Shown one piece after another: positions 1 through 7,995 of a stretch of 64,000 bases of DNA (positions are counted from its first letter, which is position 1; each line of letters begins with the position of its first letter). This DNA is from PSRJ01 sp963825305 (lineage in GTDB: Bacteria; Acidobacteriota; Terriglobia; Bryobacterales; Bryobacteraceae): the NCBI GenBank assembly GCA_963825305.1, contig CAWGTA010000007.1, forward strand, positions 682,001 to 746,000, in the 5' to 3' direction. Below the pieces are notes generated by a model that saw only the letters and a program-made list of their open reading frames with translations, was not told the DNA's origin and ran no database searches. Made by a program: the position numbers and the translations under genes.

Positions 1-2
1 AT

Positions 3-698
3 ACCTTGCGCCGGGACATCCTGTCGAAGGAGCAGTTCGAGGAGCTGATGTCTTCCTCCGGTGTGGCGCCTGATAGCACGCTCGTCATTTACGGCGACAA
101 CAACAACTGGTTTGCCGCCTGGGCGCTGTGGCAGGCGAAAATCTACGGACACACGGATGTCCGGCTCATGAACGGCGGGCGTAAGAAATGGCTGGCGGAA
201 GGGCGCGAACTTTCTACCCAGGCGCCCGCGGTGGAACGAACGAAGTATCAGGCGAAACCGGCAGACCTTTCCTTGCGCGCATTTCTGCCGCAAGTACAGG
301 ACGCCGCGGCCAGGCGCAGCGCTGCCCTGGTGGATGTTCGCAGCCCGCAGGAGTTCACCGGCGAGATTCTGGCGCCTCCCGGATTGCCCGAAACCTGCCA
401 GCGCGGCGGACACATTCCGGGCGCGCGGAGCATTCCCTGGGGCAGGGCCTGCAACGAAGACGGCACGTTCAAGTCAGCCGACGAATTGCGGCAGCTCTAC
501 GCCGCCGAAGGCGTGGACGGGTCCAGACCGGTGATTGCCTATTGCCGCATCGGCGAGCGCTCCAGCCACACCTGGTTCGTGCTCAAGTATTTGCTCGGCC
601 TCGGCAAAGTGACCAACTACGACGGATCCTGGACGGAGTGGGGCAACCTGGTAGGCGCGCCTGTGGAAAAGGGCGCCGCCGGTGCGGCCAAAGGCTGA
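3..698 (+). CDS. Thiosulfate/3-mercaptopyruvate sulfurtransferase (rhodanese), 5' end outside window
   Basis: Tandem-rhodanese sulfurtransferase that moves sulfane sulfur from thiosulfate or 3-mercaptopyruvate to a thiol acceptor. The reading frame is open to the left edge, so the N-terminus is missing; the TTG at 6 is internal. The visible part holds the end of the inactive first domain (YGDNNNWFAAW, MNGGRKKW) and a complete second domain with the DVRSPQEF and HIPGARSIPW signatures and the catalytic-loop cysteine in CRIGERSS. This loop resembles the CRxGxRS form of thiosulfate sulfurtransferases. The stop is followed after one base by the ATG of the next small gene, so the two are probably cotranscribed. 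Confidence 0.9.
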   Translation, partial: TLRRDILSKEQFEELMSSSGVAPDSTLVIYGDNNNWFAAWALWQAKIYGHTDVRLMNGGRKKWLAEGRELSTQAPAVERTKYQAKPADLSLRAFLPQVQDAAARRSAALVDVRSPQEFTGEILAPPGLPETCQRGGHIPGARSIPWGRACNEDGTFKSADELRQLYAAEGVDGSRPVIAYCRIGERSSHTWFVLKYLLGLGKVTNYDGSWTEWGNLVGAPVEKGAAGAAKG

Positions 699-699
699 T

Positions 700-921
700 A
701 TGAGAGCCGATGAATTCCAGGAGAGGCGTCTGGTATTGGCGGGCTGGCCGGTCAACCTGTCCACCTACCGGCTGGGAGAAGTCTGGTATTCGAAGGCCGA
801 CAATGTCTCCCCCGGCGCAGGCCTCTGCCGTGCCAGGGGCGCCACGCGCGAAGAAGCCGAGCAAAAAGCCATCCAACGCGCCGAGGAACTGCTGTCCCGA
901 ACGAGACTCCACGCTACGTAA
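700..921 (+). CDS. Small conserved-looking hypothetical protein, 73 aa
   Basis: A short soluble protein starting at ATG 700, one base after the sulfurtransferase stop, which suggests translational coupling. It has no signal peptide or membrane segment. The first half (about residues 1-45) looks like a small beta-rich domain (VLAGWPVNLSTYRLGEVWYSK) and the C-terminal part is an Ala/Glu-rich helix. I do not recognise the family. The C-terminus runs into a dispersed repeat that starts near 911, so the last few residues are encoded by the repeat. Confidence 0.6.
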   Translation: MRADEFQERRLVLAGWPVNLSTYRLGEVWYSKADNVSPGAGLCRARGATREEAEQKAIQRAEELLSRTRLHAT

Positions 922-946
922 CGCCGGCGGTCTTTGCCGCCGGTGG
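911..946. repeat. Family B palindromic repeat, copy 1
   Basis: Contains CTACGTAACGCCGGCGGT, then TTTGCC and GCCGGTGG, forming a GCCGGCGG/CCGCCGGT stem. Related copies lie at 16080, 18981, 23441, 30679 and 60684. It sits between the 3' end of the small protein gene and the convergent sigma-54 activator. Confidence 0.65.
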
Positions 947-971
947 GTCGCTACTTGGATCAGCGGCGCCG

Positions 972-2501
972 CTACCCAATGGCGTACCGCTTCATCTTAT
1001 TGATCAGCCCCTGGCGGCTCAGCCCCAATTGCCGCGCGGCCTGCATCTGATTATTGCGGGTCGCCTCCAGTGTGTCGGCAATCATGCGCCGCTCCAGTTC
1101 CTCCACGGCATCCTTCAGCGTGGTTTTTGGAGTCACCGCAGGTATGGTGGGCCGGGCGGGCACCGGCATGGGAATCCCCGCCCACAGATCCTCCTCCACT
1201 ATCAGGTTCCCCGACGCGCAGGCGGCCATCCGCATCACTTCATTCCGCAGTTGCCGCACGTTGCCAGGCCAATCCGCCACCGCCAGCGCACGCACCACTT
1301 CGGGCGAGAACCGCATTTCTGTCCGCCCCGGCTCCGCGCAGTATTCCTTCAGAAAATAATTGGCGAGCAGCGGTATTTCTTCACGGATCTCCCGCAAGGG
1401 CGGCATATGGATATGAATCACCTTGAGCCGGTAATACAAATCCTCGCGGAAAGCGCCCTTCGCGATTTCGGACGTCAATTCCCGATTGGTGGCCGCCAGC
1501 AGACGGACATCCACCGGAAGAGGCGTGCGCCCGCCCACTCGCTCGACCAACCGCTCCTGGAGCACTCGTAGAATCTTGGCCTGTGCCGCCAGGCTCAGAT
1601 CTCCGATCTCGTCCAGAAACAAGGTGCCGCCATCGGCCTTTTGAAAATGCCCAATCCTGGACTGGACGCCGGTGGCGACGCCCTTCTCGATGCCGAACAG
1701 CTCGCTCTCCACCAGGGTCTCCGGCAGTGCCGCGCAATTAAGCGCCACGAACGGTTTGCGCGCGCGCGGGCTGGTGTAGTGGATCGCCTTGGCCGCCAGT
1801 TCCTTTCCCGTGCCGCTCTCACCGGTGATCAGCACGTTCACCACGCTGTCGCGTATGCGCTCGATGAGCCGCACCACCTGCTGCATGCGCGCGCCCGCGC
1901 AGATGATGCCATGCGTCGCATAGCGGCTCTCCACCTCACGCAACAGGTTCCCGTTCTGCGCCACCAGCTCGTCCTGGCTGCGGCGCAAATCGCCAACCAA
2001 CTGCGCTGTTTCGATGGCGTTGGCCGCATGCGAGGCCAGCGCGGCCAGCGCCTCCTCGTCGCGCGGCTGGAACGGACCGATGTGCTTGTTCAGCGCTTCA
2101 AAAGCTCCAATCGTGTCGCCACGTTGATTGCGCACCGGTACCGCCAATACGTTGCGCGTTCGATAGCCGCTCTGGTCGTCGATGGCCGTGTAGAACCGCG
2201 AATCGTGGTATGCGTCGGTCACGTTCACGGTTTGGCCTGTGCTGACGGTATGGCCCACGATTCCCAAGCGGGCATCGAAGCGCAGAATCTCGCCGCTTCC
2301 CAATGCCACTTTCGACCACAGCTCATTCGTCCGGCGGTCCAGCAGGAAAATGCTGGCGCGGTCGCAGTCGAGCAGGTTGATAGCTTCCCGCGCGATGAGA
2401 TCGAGCAGGGCATTCAGGTCCCGCTCCGAGTTCATCTTCTGGCAAATGGCCAGAATGGCCGAAAGCCGCTCCTGTAACCCCGCCTGTGGCGAAGACCCCA
2501 T
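972..2501 (-). CDS. GAF-domain sigma-54-dependent transcriptional activator (NtrC/Fis type)
   Basis: Bacterial enhancer-binding protein of 509 aa. Residues about 20-170 form a GAF sensor domain, residues 200-430 the AAA+ domain, and residues 460-509 a Fis-type helix-turn-helix (MQAARQLGLSRQGLINKMKR). Walker A is GESGTGKE (227-234) and Walker B is TLFLDEIGD (about 293-301). The loop that normally reads GAFTGA and contacts sigma-54 reads GVATGV (274-279), so the aromatic residue is absent while the threonine remains. There is no receiver domain, so control is expected through a ligand or redox signal at GAF. It is transcribed away from the OsmC gene; a dyad upstream (2533-2571) may be its own binding site. 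Confidence 0.93.
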   Translation of the reverse strand: MGSSPQAGLQERLSAILAICQKMNSERDLNALLDLIAREAINLLDCDRASIFLLDRRTNELWSKVALGSGEILRFDARLGIVGHTVSTGQTVNVTDAYHDSRFYTAIDDQSGYRTRNVLAVPVRNQRGDTIGAFEALNKHIGPFQPRDEEALAALASHAANAIETAQLVGDLRRSQDELVAQNGNLLREVESRYATHGIICAGARMQQVVRLIERIRDSVVNVLITGESGTGKELAAKAIHYTSPRARKPFVALNCAALPETLVESELFGIEKGVATGVQSRIGHFQKADGGTLFLDEIGDLSLAAQAKILRVLQERLVERVGGRTPLPVDVRLLAATNRELTSEIAKGAFREDLYYRLKVIHIHMPPLREIREEIPLLANYFLKEYCAEPGRTEMRFSPEVVRALAVADWPGNVRQLRNEVMRMAACASGNLIVEEDLWAGIPMPVPARPTIPAVTPKTTLKDAVEELERRMIADTLEATRNNQMQAARQLGLSRQGLINKMKRYAIG

Positions 2502-2532
2502 GGCGGTCCCAGTCTAGCGAAGTTGTGGCTCG

Positions 2533-2571
2533 TGTGTCCACAAAGTAGACACAGGCCAATTGTTTGGACAC
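2533..2571. promoter_or_regulatory. Candidate operator: imperfect dyad plus extra half-site
   Basis: TGTGTCCA (2533-2540) and TAGACACA (2546-2553) form an imperfect inverted repeat with a 5-bp spacer; a further half-site TGGACAC lies at 2565-2571. It is 30-70 bp upstream of the sigma-54 activator start. TGT...ACA dyads are common targets of Fis-type regulators, so autoregulation is plausible but unproven. Confidence 0.4.
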
Positions 2572-2741
2572 CGTTTCCGGCGGCGTGGCTCATTTGAGTA
2601 TTGAAGATAAAGGAATTGGGAGTAGCTGGCTTTGGCCGTGAGCGTGCTCTAAGAGAGTCGCCCGCTAACTGACTTCCAACGGAGGATGGCAAGGGCCCAA
2701 ACGCCTCCCCCGGACCCTCGGGCCGCATGTTCAACCTCTAC

Positions 2742-2770
2742 GCCTGCGCTTCCAAATTGGGAGCGCAGGC
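2742..2770. other. Hairpin, 9-bp stem
   Basis: GCCTGCGCT (2742-2750) pairs with AGCGCAGGC (2762-2770) across an 11-base loop. It is not followed by a T run on either strand, so it is not an obvious intrinsic terminator. It lies 17 bp from the family A repeat. Function unknown. Confidence 0.4.
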
Positions 2771-2786
2771 CCACCACAACTCATCG

Positions 2787-2876
2787 ACCGCTCCCTTTGG
2801 TCGCGGCTCAGTAAAGAGCTTCGATTCGCGCCTCCAGGGACGACCCCGTTACCGAGCCGTGACCAAAGGGAGCGGT
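2787..2876. repeat. Family A inverted repeat, copy 1 (90 bp)
   Basis: The left arm begins ACCGCTCCCTTTGGTCGCGG and the right arm ends CGTGACCAAAGGGAGCGGT, about 25 bp each, around a core of roughly 35 bp. Four more copies lie at 13028, 35189, 49475 and 53143. The right arm is nearly identical to that of the 35189 copy. This copy lies 36 bp upstream of the OsmC start. Confidence 0.85.
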
Positions 2877-2912
2877 CTTTTGCCGCCAGACCACTAGGCT
2901 ATAGTCAGATTT

Positions 2913-3392
2913 ATGGGACGCACACGCCAACACCACTATCAAGTGACGACGCGCTGGACGGGCAACCTGGGGCGCGGCACTGCTGATTACCGGGCCTACG
3001 GGCGCGATCACGAATATTCCGCCGCCGGGAAGTCCGGCGCCATCCTGGGGTCCTCCGATCCGGCGTTCCGCGGCGATCGAGCCCGCTACAATCCCGAAGA
3101 GTTACTGGTGGCGGCGCTATCCTCGTGCCACATGCTCACGGTATTGCACTTGTGTTCGGACGCCGGGATCGTCGTCACCGAGTACGCCGACGATGCCGAA
3201 GGAGAGATGGCGGAAGGCGACGGAACGGGTCATTTCACGCGCGTCTCGCTGCATCCCCGCATGGTCATCACGGATGCCGCGCGCATCGCCGACTCCGTAG
3301 CCCTGCATGAGAAGGCGCATCACGGCTGCTTCATCGCGCAGTCGGTGAATTTCCCGGTCGAGTGCGTGCCCCAAATCACAGCTGGCACATAA
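2913..3392 (+). CDS. OsmC/Ohr-family thiol peroxidase-like protein
   Basis: OsmC-superfamily protein of 159 aa. Family members reduce organic hydroperoxides with a pair of redox cysteines. Both expected cysteines are visible: ALSSCHMLT (about residue 70) at the start of the central helix and HHGCFIAQS (about residue 140). NPEELLVAALSSCHM is a typical family signature. The N-terminal half carries the usual beta-rich section (YQVTTRWTG...). No signal peptide, so it acts in the cytoplasm. It resembles the YhfA/OsmC-like rather than the strict Ohr subgroup; the substrate cannot be assigned. Confidence 0.88.
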   Translation: MGRTRQHHYQVTTRWTGNLGRGTADYRAYGRDHEYSAAGKSGAILGSSDPAFRGDRARYNPEELLVAALSSCHMLTVLHLCSDAGIVVTEYADDAEGEMAEGDGTGHFTRVSLHPRMVITDAARIADSVALHEKAHHGCFIAQSVNFPVECVPQITAGT

Positions 3393-3398
3393 CTTCGC

Positions 3399-3446
3399 GT
3401 GGGGCCAGGGCTTCTGCCCTGCCGTCGGGCTTCTGCCCGGCGCCAC
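3399..3446. repeat. Family C hairpin pair
   Basis: Two adjacent short hairpins (CAGGGCTTCTGCCCTG and CGGGCTTCTGCCCG) bounded by GTGGGGCC and GGCGCCAC. It lies between the convergent OsmC and DsbA-like genes and may act as a bidirectional terminator. It is a divergent relative of the elements at 30723 and 44069. Confidence 0.55.
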
Positions 3447-3451
3447 TCGCT

Positions 3452-4195
3452 TTACCTCGCCAGTGCCTTAATCTTCTGGTCGAACACTTCGTACGGCATA
3501 GCGCCGATAATCAGCTCTCCGTCCACGCCCTCCGGCGTGCTCTTGCCGAGCACGAACGATGGCGTTCCATTGGCCCCGATCTTCTCCGCGGTCTGCGAAT
3601 CGCTGCGGATAGCGGCCTTGTACTTCCCGCTTTCCACGCAACTGCGAAAGTTGGCCACGTTCAGCTTCAAATCCAGCGCAAAACCGGCCAAGCTGTTCAT
3701 GTCGAGTTTGTCGGGGTTCGAGTTCATGCGGTCGCGCATGGTCCAGAACTGGCCTTGCTCTCCGGCGCATCGTCCGGCTTGCGCCGCCTGCAGCGCATTG
3801 GGGTGAAAGTCGAGCGGCAGATCGCGGCTCACGAAACGCAGCTTCCCGGTGTCGATGTAATTCTTCTTCAATTCGGCAAAGGTCTGCACGTGGAAACGCT
3901 GGCAGAACGGGCACTGGAAATCGGTGAACTCCACCATGGTCAGCGGCGCGTCCTTGGAACCCATGGTGTAGGCCCCCTCGATGCTGACGTTGGCTTTGGT
4001 GATCTGCTGCTGGCCGGGCGGCGGCGCAGGCGCAGCAGCGGCGCCCTGCTTCTCCAGCAGTTCCCGGATCTGCCGCAATTCCTTCAGAATCTCATCCGCC
4101 TGATCGTGCGTAATGCCCTTGTCGGCCGCGCCGAGCGGAACGAGCAAGGCCAGCGGCAGGGCCGCCCACTTCATATATCGAAAGAATCTCTTCAT
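3452..4195 (-). CDS. Exported DsbA-like thiol:disulfide protein
   Basis: Thioredoxin-fold protein of 247 aa. The start MKRFFRYMKW at 4195 is chosen because it begins a signal peptide (cleavage near PLGAADKG) and because the ATG overlaps the upstream stop as ATGA. A short coiled-coil/proline linker (about residues 25-65) precedes the domain. The active site is CPFC in FTDFQCPFCQRF, and the cis-proline loop is NGTPSFVLG. Such Na+/H+-antiporter-associated-like DsbA proteins act in the periplasm. The 4-bp overlap with homoserine dehydrogenase indicates coupling, though the functions are unrelated. Confidence 0.88.
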   Translation of the reverse strand: MKRFFRYMKWAALPLALLVPLGAADKGITHDQADEILKELRQIRELLEKQGAAAAPAPPPGQQQITKANVSIEGAYTMGSKDAPLTMVEFTDFQCPFCQRFHVQTFAELKKNYIDTGKLRFVSRDLPLDFHPNALQAAQAGRCAGEQGQFWTMRDRMNSNPDKLDMNSLAGFALDLKLNVANFRSCVESGKYKAAIRSDSQTAEKIGANGTPSFVLGKSTPEGVDGELIIGAMPYEVFDQKIKALAR

Positions 4196-5497
4196 AGTGC
4201 GGTCTCCATCGGAAGCGCCAGCGGGGCCTCCCGCAGAAAGTCCAGGTGCGACATCTCTTCCACGGCATCGCGGATGGATTGTTCGCTGGTCGGCTCGGCC
4301 GTGATGACGAACGGCAGGTCGTGCTTGGTGTCGCAAGGTTCTTGCAAAACCGCGTCCAGGCTGATGTGTTTGTTGGCCAGAATACCGGCCAGGCGGGCGA
4401 TGATCCCGGGACGGTCGTCCACTCGGAAACGGAGGTAGTACGCGCGCTTCTGAAGCGTGACCGAGACCGGCTGGTATTCGCCCAAACGCTCATGGGCGAA
4501 GGGAGAAACGCGCTCCGGGCTTCCACGGCGAATCTCGCGCGCCACACGCATCAGGTCGCTCACCACGGCCACGCCCGTGGGACGCGCTCCGGCGCCCCGT
4601 CCGTAGTAAAACGTGTCGTCACCGTAAAGGCCCTTTACCCACACAGCGTTGTAGGCTCCCTGCACGCTGGCCAGGATGGTGGAGCGCGGAATCAGAGCCG
4701 GGCGCACCGACAGGATCAAGCCATCGCGCGTCTGCCGCGCCGCGCACACCAGCCGGATGGTGTGCTGCAACTGGTGCGCATATTGGAAATCCATGGGCGA
4801 AATGCGCCGGATCCCCTCGACGAAAATGTCGGACGGCGTAATCTTCTCGCCGTAAGCCAGGGCGGCCAGCAGCGCCAGTTTGGAGCGCGCGTCCAGGCCG
4901 TCGATGTCGGCACTGGGGTCGGCTTCGGCATACCCCAGCGCTTGCGCTTCGGCCAGCACGGAGGCCAGCGACTCGCCGCGCTTCTCCATTTCCGTGAGGA
5001 TGAAATTGCTGGTGCCGTTGAGAATCCCGTAGAGCGCCGTAACCCGGTCGCCCGAGATACCCTCGCGCAACACGGCGTGGATCGGAATGCCACCGCAGAC
5101 GCTGGCTTCCATCGCCAGGTTGATGCCGGCGCGGATGGCGCGGTCCCAGATTTCCGGACCGCACGACGCCATGAGCTCTTTATTGGCGGTGACCACGGAT
5201 TTTCCGTTGGAGATGGAGGCGTCAATGATCTCCGCCGCTGCTCCGGTCCCGCCCACCAGTTCGGCAACCACTTGGACGCCGGGATGACTCAACTACTTCG
5301 CGCCAATCGGTAGTCTTGAAAACCGTGCCCAGCGAGGACGGGATCGCTTTGGCGTGCACCGACCGGCTGCACACCGCCGCAACCTTTAACTGAAACCCCA
5401 GTTTGAGTGCGATCTGGTCCGCGTTTTCGGCCAGAATGGCCAGTGTTCCCGAGCCCACGTTGCCCAAGCCCACCAGGCCGACGCTCACTTCCTCCAT
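4192..5497 (-). CDS. hom: Homoserine dehydrogenase with ACT domain, one frameshift near 5288
   Basis: Reduces aspartate semialdehyde to homoserine in the threonine/methionine pathway. Translation starts at ATG 5497 with the Rossmann motif GLGNVGSG, then runs out of frame at about 5285-5295. It resumes in the next frame at HPGVQVVAELVGG, followed by the catalytic domain (ANKELMA, GILNGTSNFIL, EADPSADIDG) and a C-terminal ACT domain (DDRPGIIARLAGILANKH) that usually binds threonine. The total length of 1306 bp equals 435 codons plus one base. Removing one T in GTTGAGTCAT restores a full-length protein. The gene ends in an ATGA overlap with the DsbA-like gene. Confidence 0.88.
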
Positions 5498-5584
5498 ATA
5501 TTTGCTCCATGATAACAAGGCGCGGCATGACCCCCTGGTTATCGAAGGTTCACGCGCGGCGATATCATACGGGTAGGTCTTTTC

Positions 5585-5929
5585 ATGAAACGCATTTTTC
5601 GACGCGGTGCGCTGACAATGTCCCTGGGCGCCCTCTTGGGTCTCGCCCTCGCTCAAGAACCGGGTGACGTGATTGCGGTGCCGCCTCCCAGTAGCGCGGA
5701 CCGGCCGGACGTCCGGCTGCCCAGTGGGAAGTCGCAGCGCGATGAGATCCTCAAGGCCGAGCATGAGCAGAACATCAAGGACGCGGCCAAGCTGGTCGAA
5801 ATGGCCGACGACCTGAAACAGACGCTGGAGAAGGAAGACCGATTCGTCTTCTCCCTGACCACCGTAAAGAAAACCGAAGACATTGAAAAGCTGGTTAAGA
5901 AAATCCGTTCTCGCATACGGCACGATTAG
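5585..5929 (+). CDS. Small exported coiled-coil protein, 114 aa
   Basis: Unrecognised family. MKRIFRRGALTMSLGALLG followed by LALAQ is a clear signal peptide, so the product is exported. The mature part is highly charged, with long predicted helix from about residue 45 to the end (EILKAEHEQNIKDAAKLVEM, then TVKKTEDIEKLVKKIRSRIR). The 3' end overlaps the next gene by 47 bp in another frame, so both are likely translated from one message. Confidence 0.65.
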   Translation: MKRIFRRGALTMSLGALLGLALAQEPGDVIAVPPPSSADRPDVRLPSGKSQRDEILKAEHEQNIKDAAKLVEMADDLKQTLEKEDRFVFSLTTVKKTEDIEKLVKKIRSRIRHD

Positions 5930-7058
5930 TCTGCTGGCCTGGAGCGCTGCGGCTGCCCCCGCGCCCGCCATCGCCCTGGTGGATCCGGCTGACGTGCCGC
6001 AGTGGCAGACCTCGTGTAAGGAATTGGGATGGCAAATCCTGGCGCCCTCTGCAGCCGCGGCTGCTAACGCCGAAGCGCGCGTGCAGTCGCTCTCCGCGGT
6101 GATTCGCGAGGCGGTCAAAAACGGTTCCGTGGATCCCGCGCGGATCTACCTGGCCGGCCGCGGTGACGCGACCGCGGGTGTGTTCTTCGCCATCTCGCGT
6201 GTGCCCGATCTCTGGGCTGCGGCCGTCGCCCTGGGCGGATCGCCGCAACCCGCCATCGACAGCGCGCTCCTCTTCGCGGCCAACTTTACGAATGTGCCAG
6301 TCTTGTGGATCAGCCCCACCGCCCAGGATCAGCCGCTCGCCGGAAAGCTTCAATCCGCCGGGATCCCTTTGGAATGGCGCTTGCGCGAGCAGGTCCAGAT
6401 GTCCGCCGTTTTCGACTGGCTGTCCAAACACGCGCGGGACGAGTACGCGCCTGCCGTCGATTGCGAAACCAATTCACCCACGTTTGCCGGCTGCTACTGG
6501 ATCCAAATGACGAAGTTCGATGCGGCCGAGCGCAATGACGTGCTGCCCTCCAGCCGCATGGAGCCCAACCTGGTCGCCGCGCTCGACCTGGGCGGCTTCG
6601 GCTATCAGGCGGACGATCCCGGGCCGGGACTCCTGGTAACTTTCCTGCCTGACAAATACAGCGGTCCGCTCAAGAAGGGCGATCGTATCGTGGCGCTCGA
6701 CGGGAAAGAACTGGCCGACGGGCGCCAGTACCGCGATCTGATGGCTCAGGTGAAAGAGGAGCGCCGGGCGGTGGTGATGGTGCAGCGCGGGAAAGACCGT
6801 GTCCGCCTGGAGACCGCTGTGGTGCTGCCCCGGCGTGCGCCCGTAGTGACTGCCCGCGTGCAGGCGAAGTACGCACCCGAGGAGAAGGAGATTCAGGTTG
6901 TCAGCCGCACGGTGACGGAGATGCGGCTGACGATTCCGGAGAAGTGGGTTCCTGCCGCGCTGACCTGGAACGGAGTCGCGCTGGAAAAGGTGGAAGCGCC
7001 CGGCTGCCGCTTGTTGACGATGGAGAAGGCGCTGGAAAACGTGAAGCCCTGCCCGTAG
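5883..7058 (+). CDS. Exported PDZ-domain protein with hydrolase-like N-domain
   Basis: Start TTG at 5883 is chosen because it opens the signal peptide (LRKSVLAYGTISLLAWSAAA) and because it overlaps the upstream gene. The N-terminal part (about 30-180) resembles an alpha/beta-hydrolase or esterase fold: DPARIYLAGRGDATAGVFFA occupies the nucleophile-elbow position, but the serine is replaced, reading GRGDA rather than GxSxG. A PDZ domain follows at about 225-300 (GPLKKGDRIVALDGKEL). It is therefore probably a non-catalytic binding protein of the cell envelope. Confidence 0.65.
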   Translation: MKSWLRKSVLAYGTISLLAWSAAAAPAPAIALVDPADVPQWQTSCKELGWQILAPSAAAAANAEARVQSLSAVIREAVKNGSVDPARIYLAGRGDATAGVFFAISRVPDLWAAAVALGGSPQPAIDSALLFAANFTNVPVLWISPTAQDQPLAGKLQSAGIPLEWRLREQVQMSAVFDWLSKHARDEYAPAVDCETNSPTFAGCYWIQMTKFDAAERNDVLPSSRMEPNLVAALDLGGFGYQADDPGPGLLVTFLPDKYSGPLKKGDRIVALDGKELADGRQYRDLMAQVKEERRAVVMVQRGKDRVRLETAVVLPRRAPVVTARVQAKYAPEEKEIQVVSRTVTEMRLTIPEKWVPAALTWNGVALEKVEAPGCRLLTMEKALENVKPCP

Positions 7059-7066
7059 GCACGGGG

Positions 7067-7981
7067 CTATGGTTGCGGTCCGCCGTGGGAAACAAACCAA
7101 CTAACGACTGTCTTCGCGTATAACTCCGGATCCTGCAGCAGGCCGGCGACGTGCTCGCCGCCTTGGATCTCCCAGAGCTTTGTTGCTGCGGGATTCAGCG
7201 CGTGCAGTTCCTGAGAATGGCGTAAGGGAATATTCGTGTCGGCCGTCCCGTGGATCAGCAGAATTGGGACCTGGGTCGCGCGGATTGCGGCGGCCGGCGA
7301 GGCCTGCCACATGTCCAGACCATACCGCAGCCGTACGTAGAAAAATCCAAGATGGACCACGGGCCACAATACAGGATGAGGCAGCCCCGAAACCTGTGTC
7401 ATTCGGTCATACGAGATTTCCTCGAAGGTGGCGAAAGGGCATTCGGCTACGATCGCACGAAAACGCCGCTCTTGCGGCAGCGACTGCAATAGTATCGCGG
7501 CGCCCAGCGATTCGCCCAGCCCGTAAAGGCGCGTGAGCTCAGGGTCGCGGAACACCCACTCCGACCAGGCATGCACATCGGAAGCTTCTCTTATGCCATA
7601 GGTGATCAGGCCGCCCCCGCTGGACCCATGGCCGCGTAAATCTGGCGTCAGAACGGAAAAGCCGTTGCGTAGCAGGAATGCGGCATGACCCAGCGTTCCC
7701 AGGCGAGTGTCACCTACCCCGTGCAACAAGAGGACCGCGGAACCATTCGGCTCACGGGGTCTGAAGAACCATGCATCTAAATGTGTGCCATCCATTGCGG
7801 TGGCTTGCACTTCCCTCCACGCCGCCCCGGTCTGGCGAGCGACGGCGTCGGCAGCTTCGGCCCGGGGCCAAATTCGAGTTTGGACATGTAGTGCATTATC
7901 CGTGACGATTCCGACGAACACGACCGATCCGATGGCCACGCCGATTGCAGCCGCCCTCAACAAGCGCCAGATCCACTGCAC
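7067..7981 (-). CDS. Membrane-anchored alpha/beta hydrolase
   Basis: 304 aa with a GTG start. An N-terminal hydrophobic segment (AAAIGVAIGSVVFVGIV) probably anchors it. The fold signatures are in order: the oxyanion strand VLLLHGVGDTRLG (about 80-93), nucleophile elbow GLGESLGAA (about residue 155, Ser), acid in LLIHGTADTNIP, and His in QGGEHVAGL. The family is close to the YqiA/FrsA-like or BAAT-like serine hydrolases of unknown substrate. It is convergent with the PDZ protein gene. Confidence 0.85.
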   Translation of the reverse strand: MQWIWRLLRAAAIGVAIGSVVFVGIVTDNALHVQTRIWPRAEAADAVARQTGAAWREVQATAMDGTHLDAWFFRPREPNGSAVLLLHGVGDTRLGTLGHAAFLLRNGFSVLTPDLRGHGSSGGGLITYGIREASDVHAWSEWVFRDPELTRLYGLGESLGAAILLQSLPQERRFRAIVAECPFATFEEISYDRMTQVSGLPHPVLWPVVHLGFFYVRLRYGLDMWQASPAAAIRATQVPILLIHGTADTNIPLRHSQELHALNPAATKLWEIQGGEHVAGLLQDPELYAKTVVSWFVSHGGPQP

Positions 7982-7995
7982 AAAAAGCTCCTACG

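Larger units (their letters stand above)
2502..2912. other. Divergent intergenic region, 411 bp
   Basis: No supported gene. It separates the divergently read sigma-54 activator and the OsmC gene and holds three structures described separately: a GTGTCCA/TGGACAC dyad cluster at 2533-2571, a hairpin at 2742-2770, and a family A inverted repeat at 2787-2876. Short frames here have no recognisable product. Confidence 0.6.

Noticed and set aside
3362..4438. Long plus-strand frame of 358 codons
   Set aside because: Antisense to the DsbA-like and hom genes, which carry clear motifs; its composition is that of a shadow frame in GC-rich DNA.
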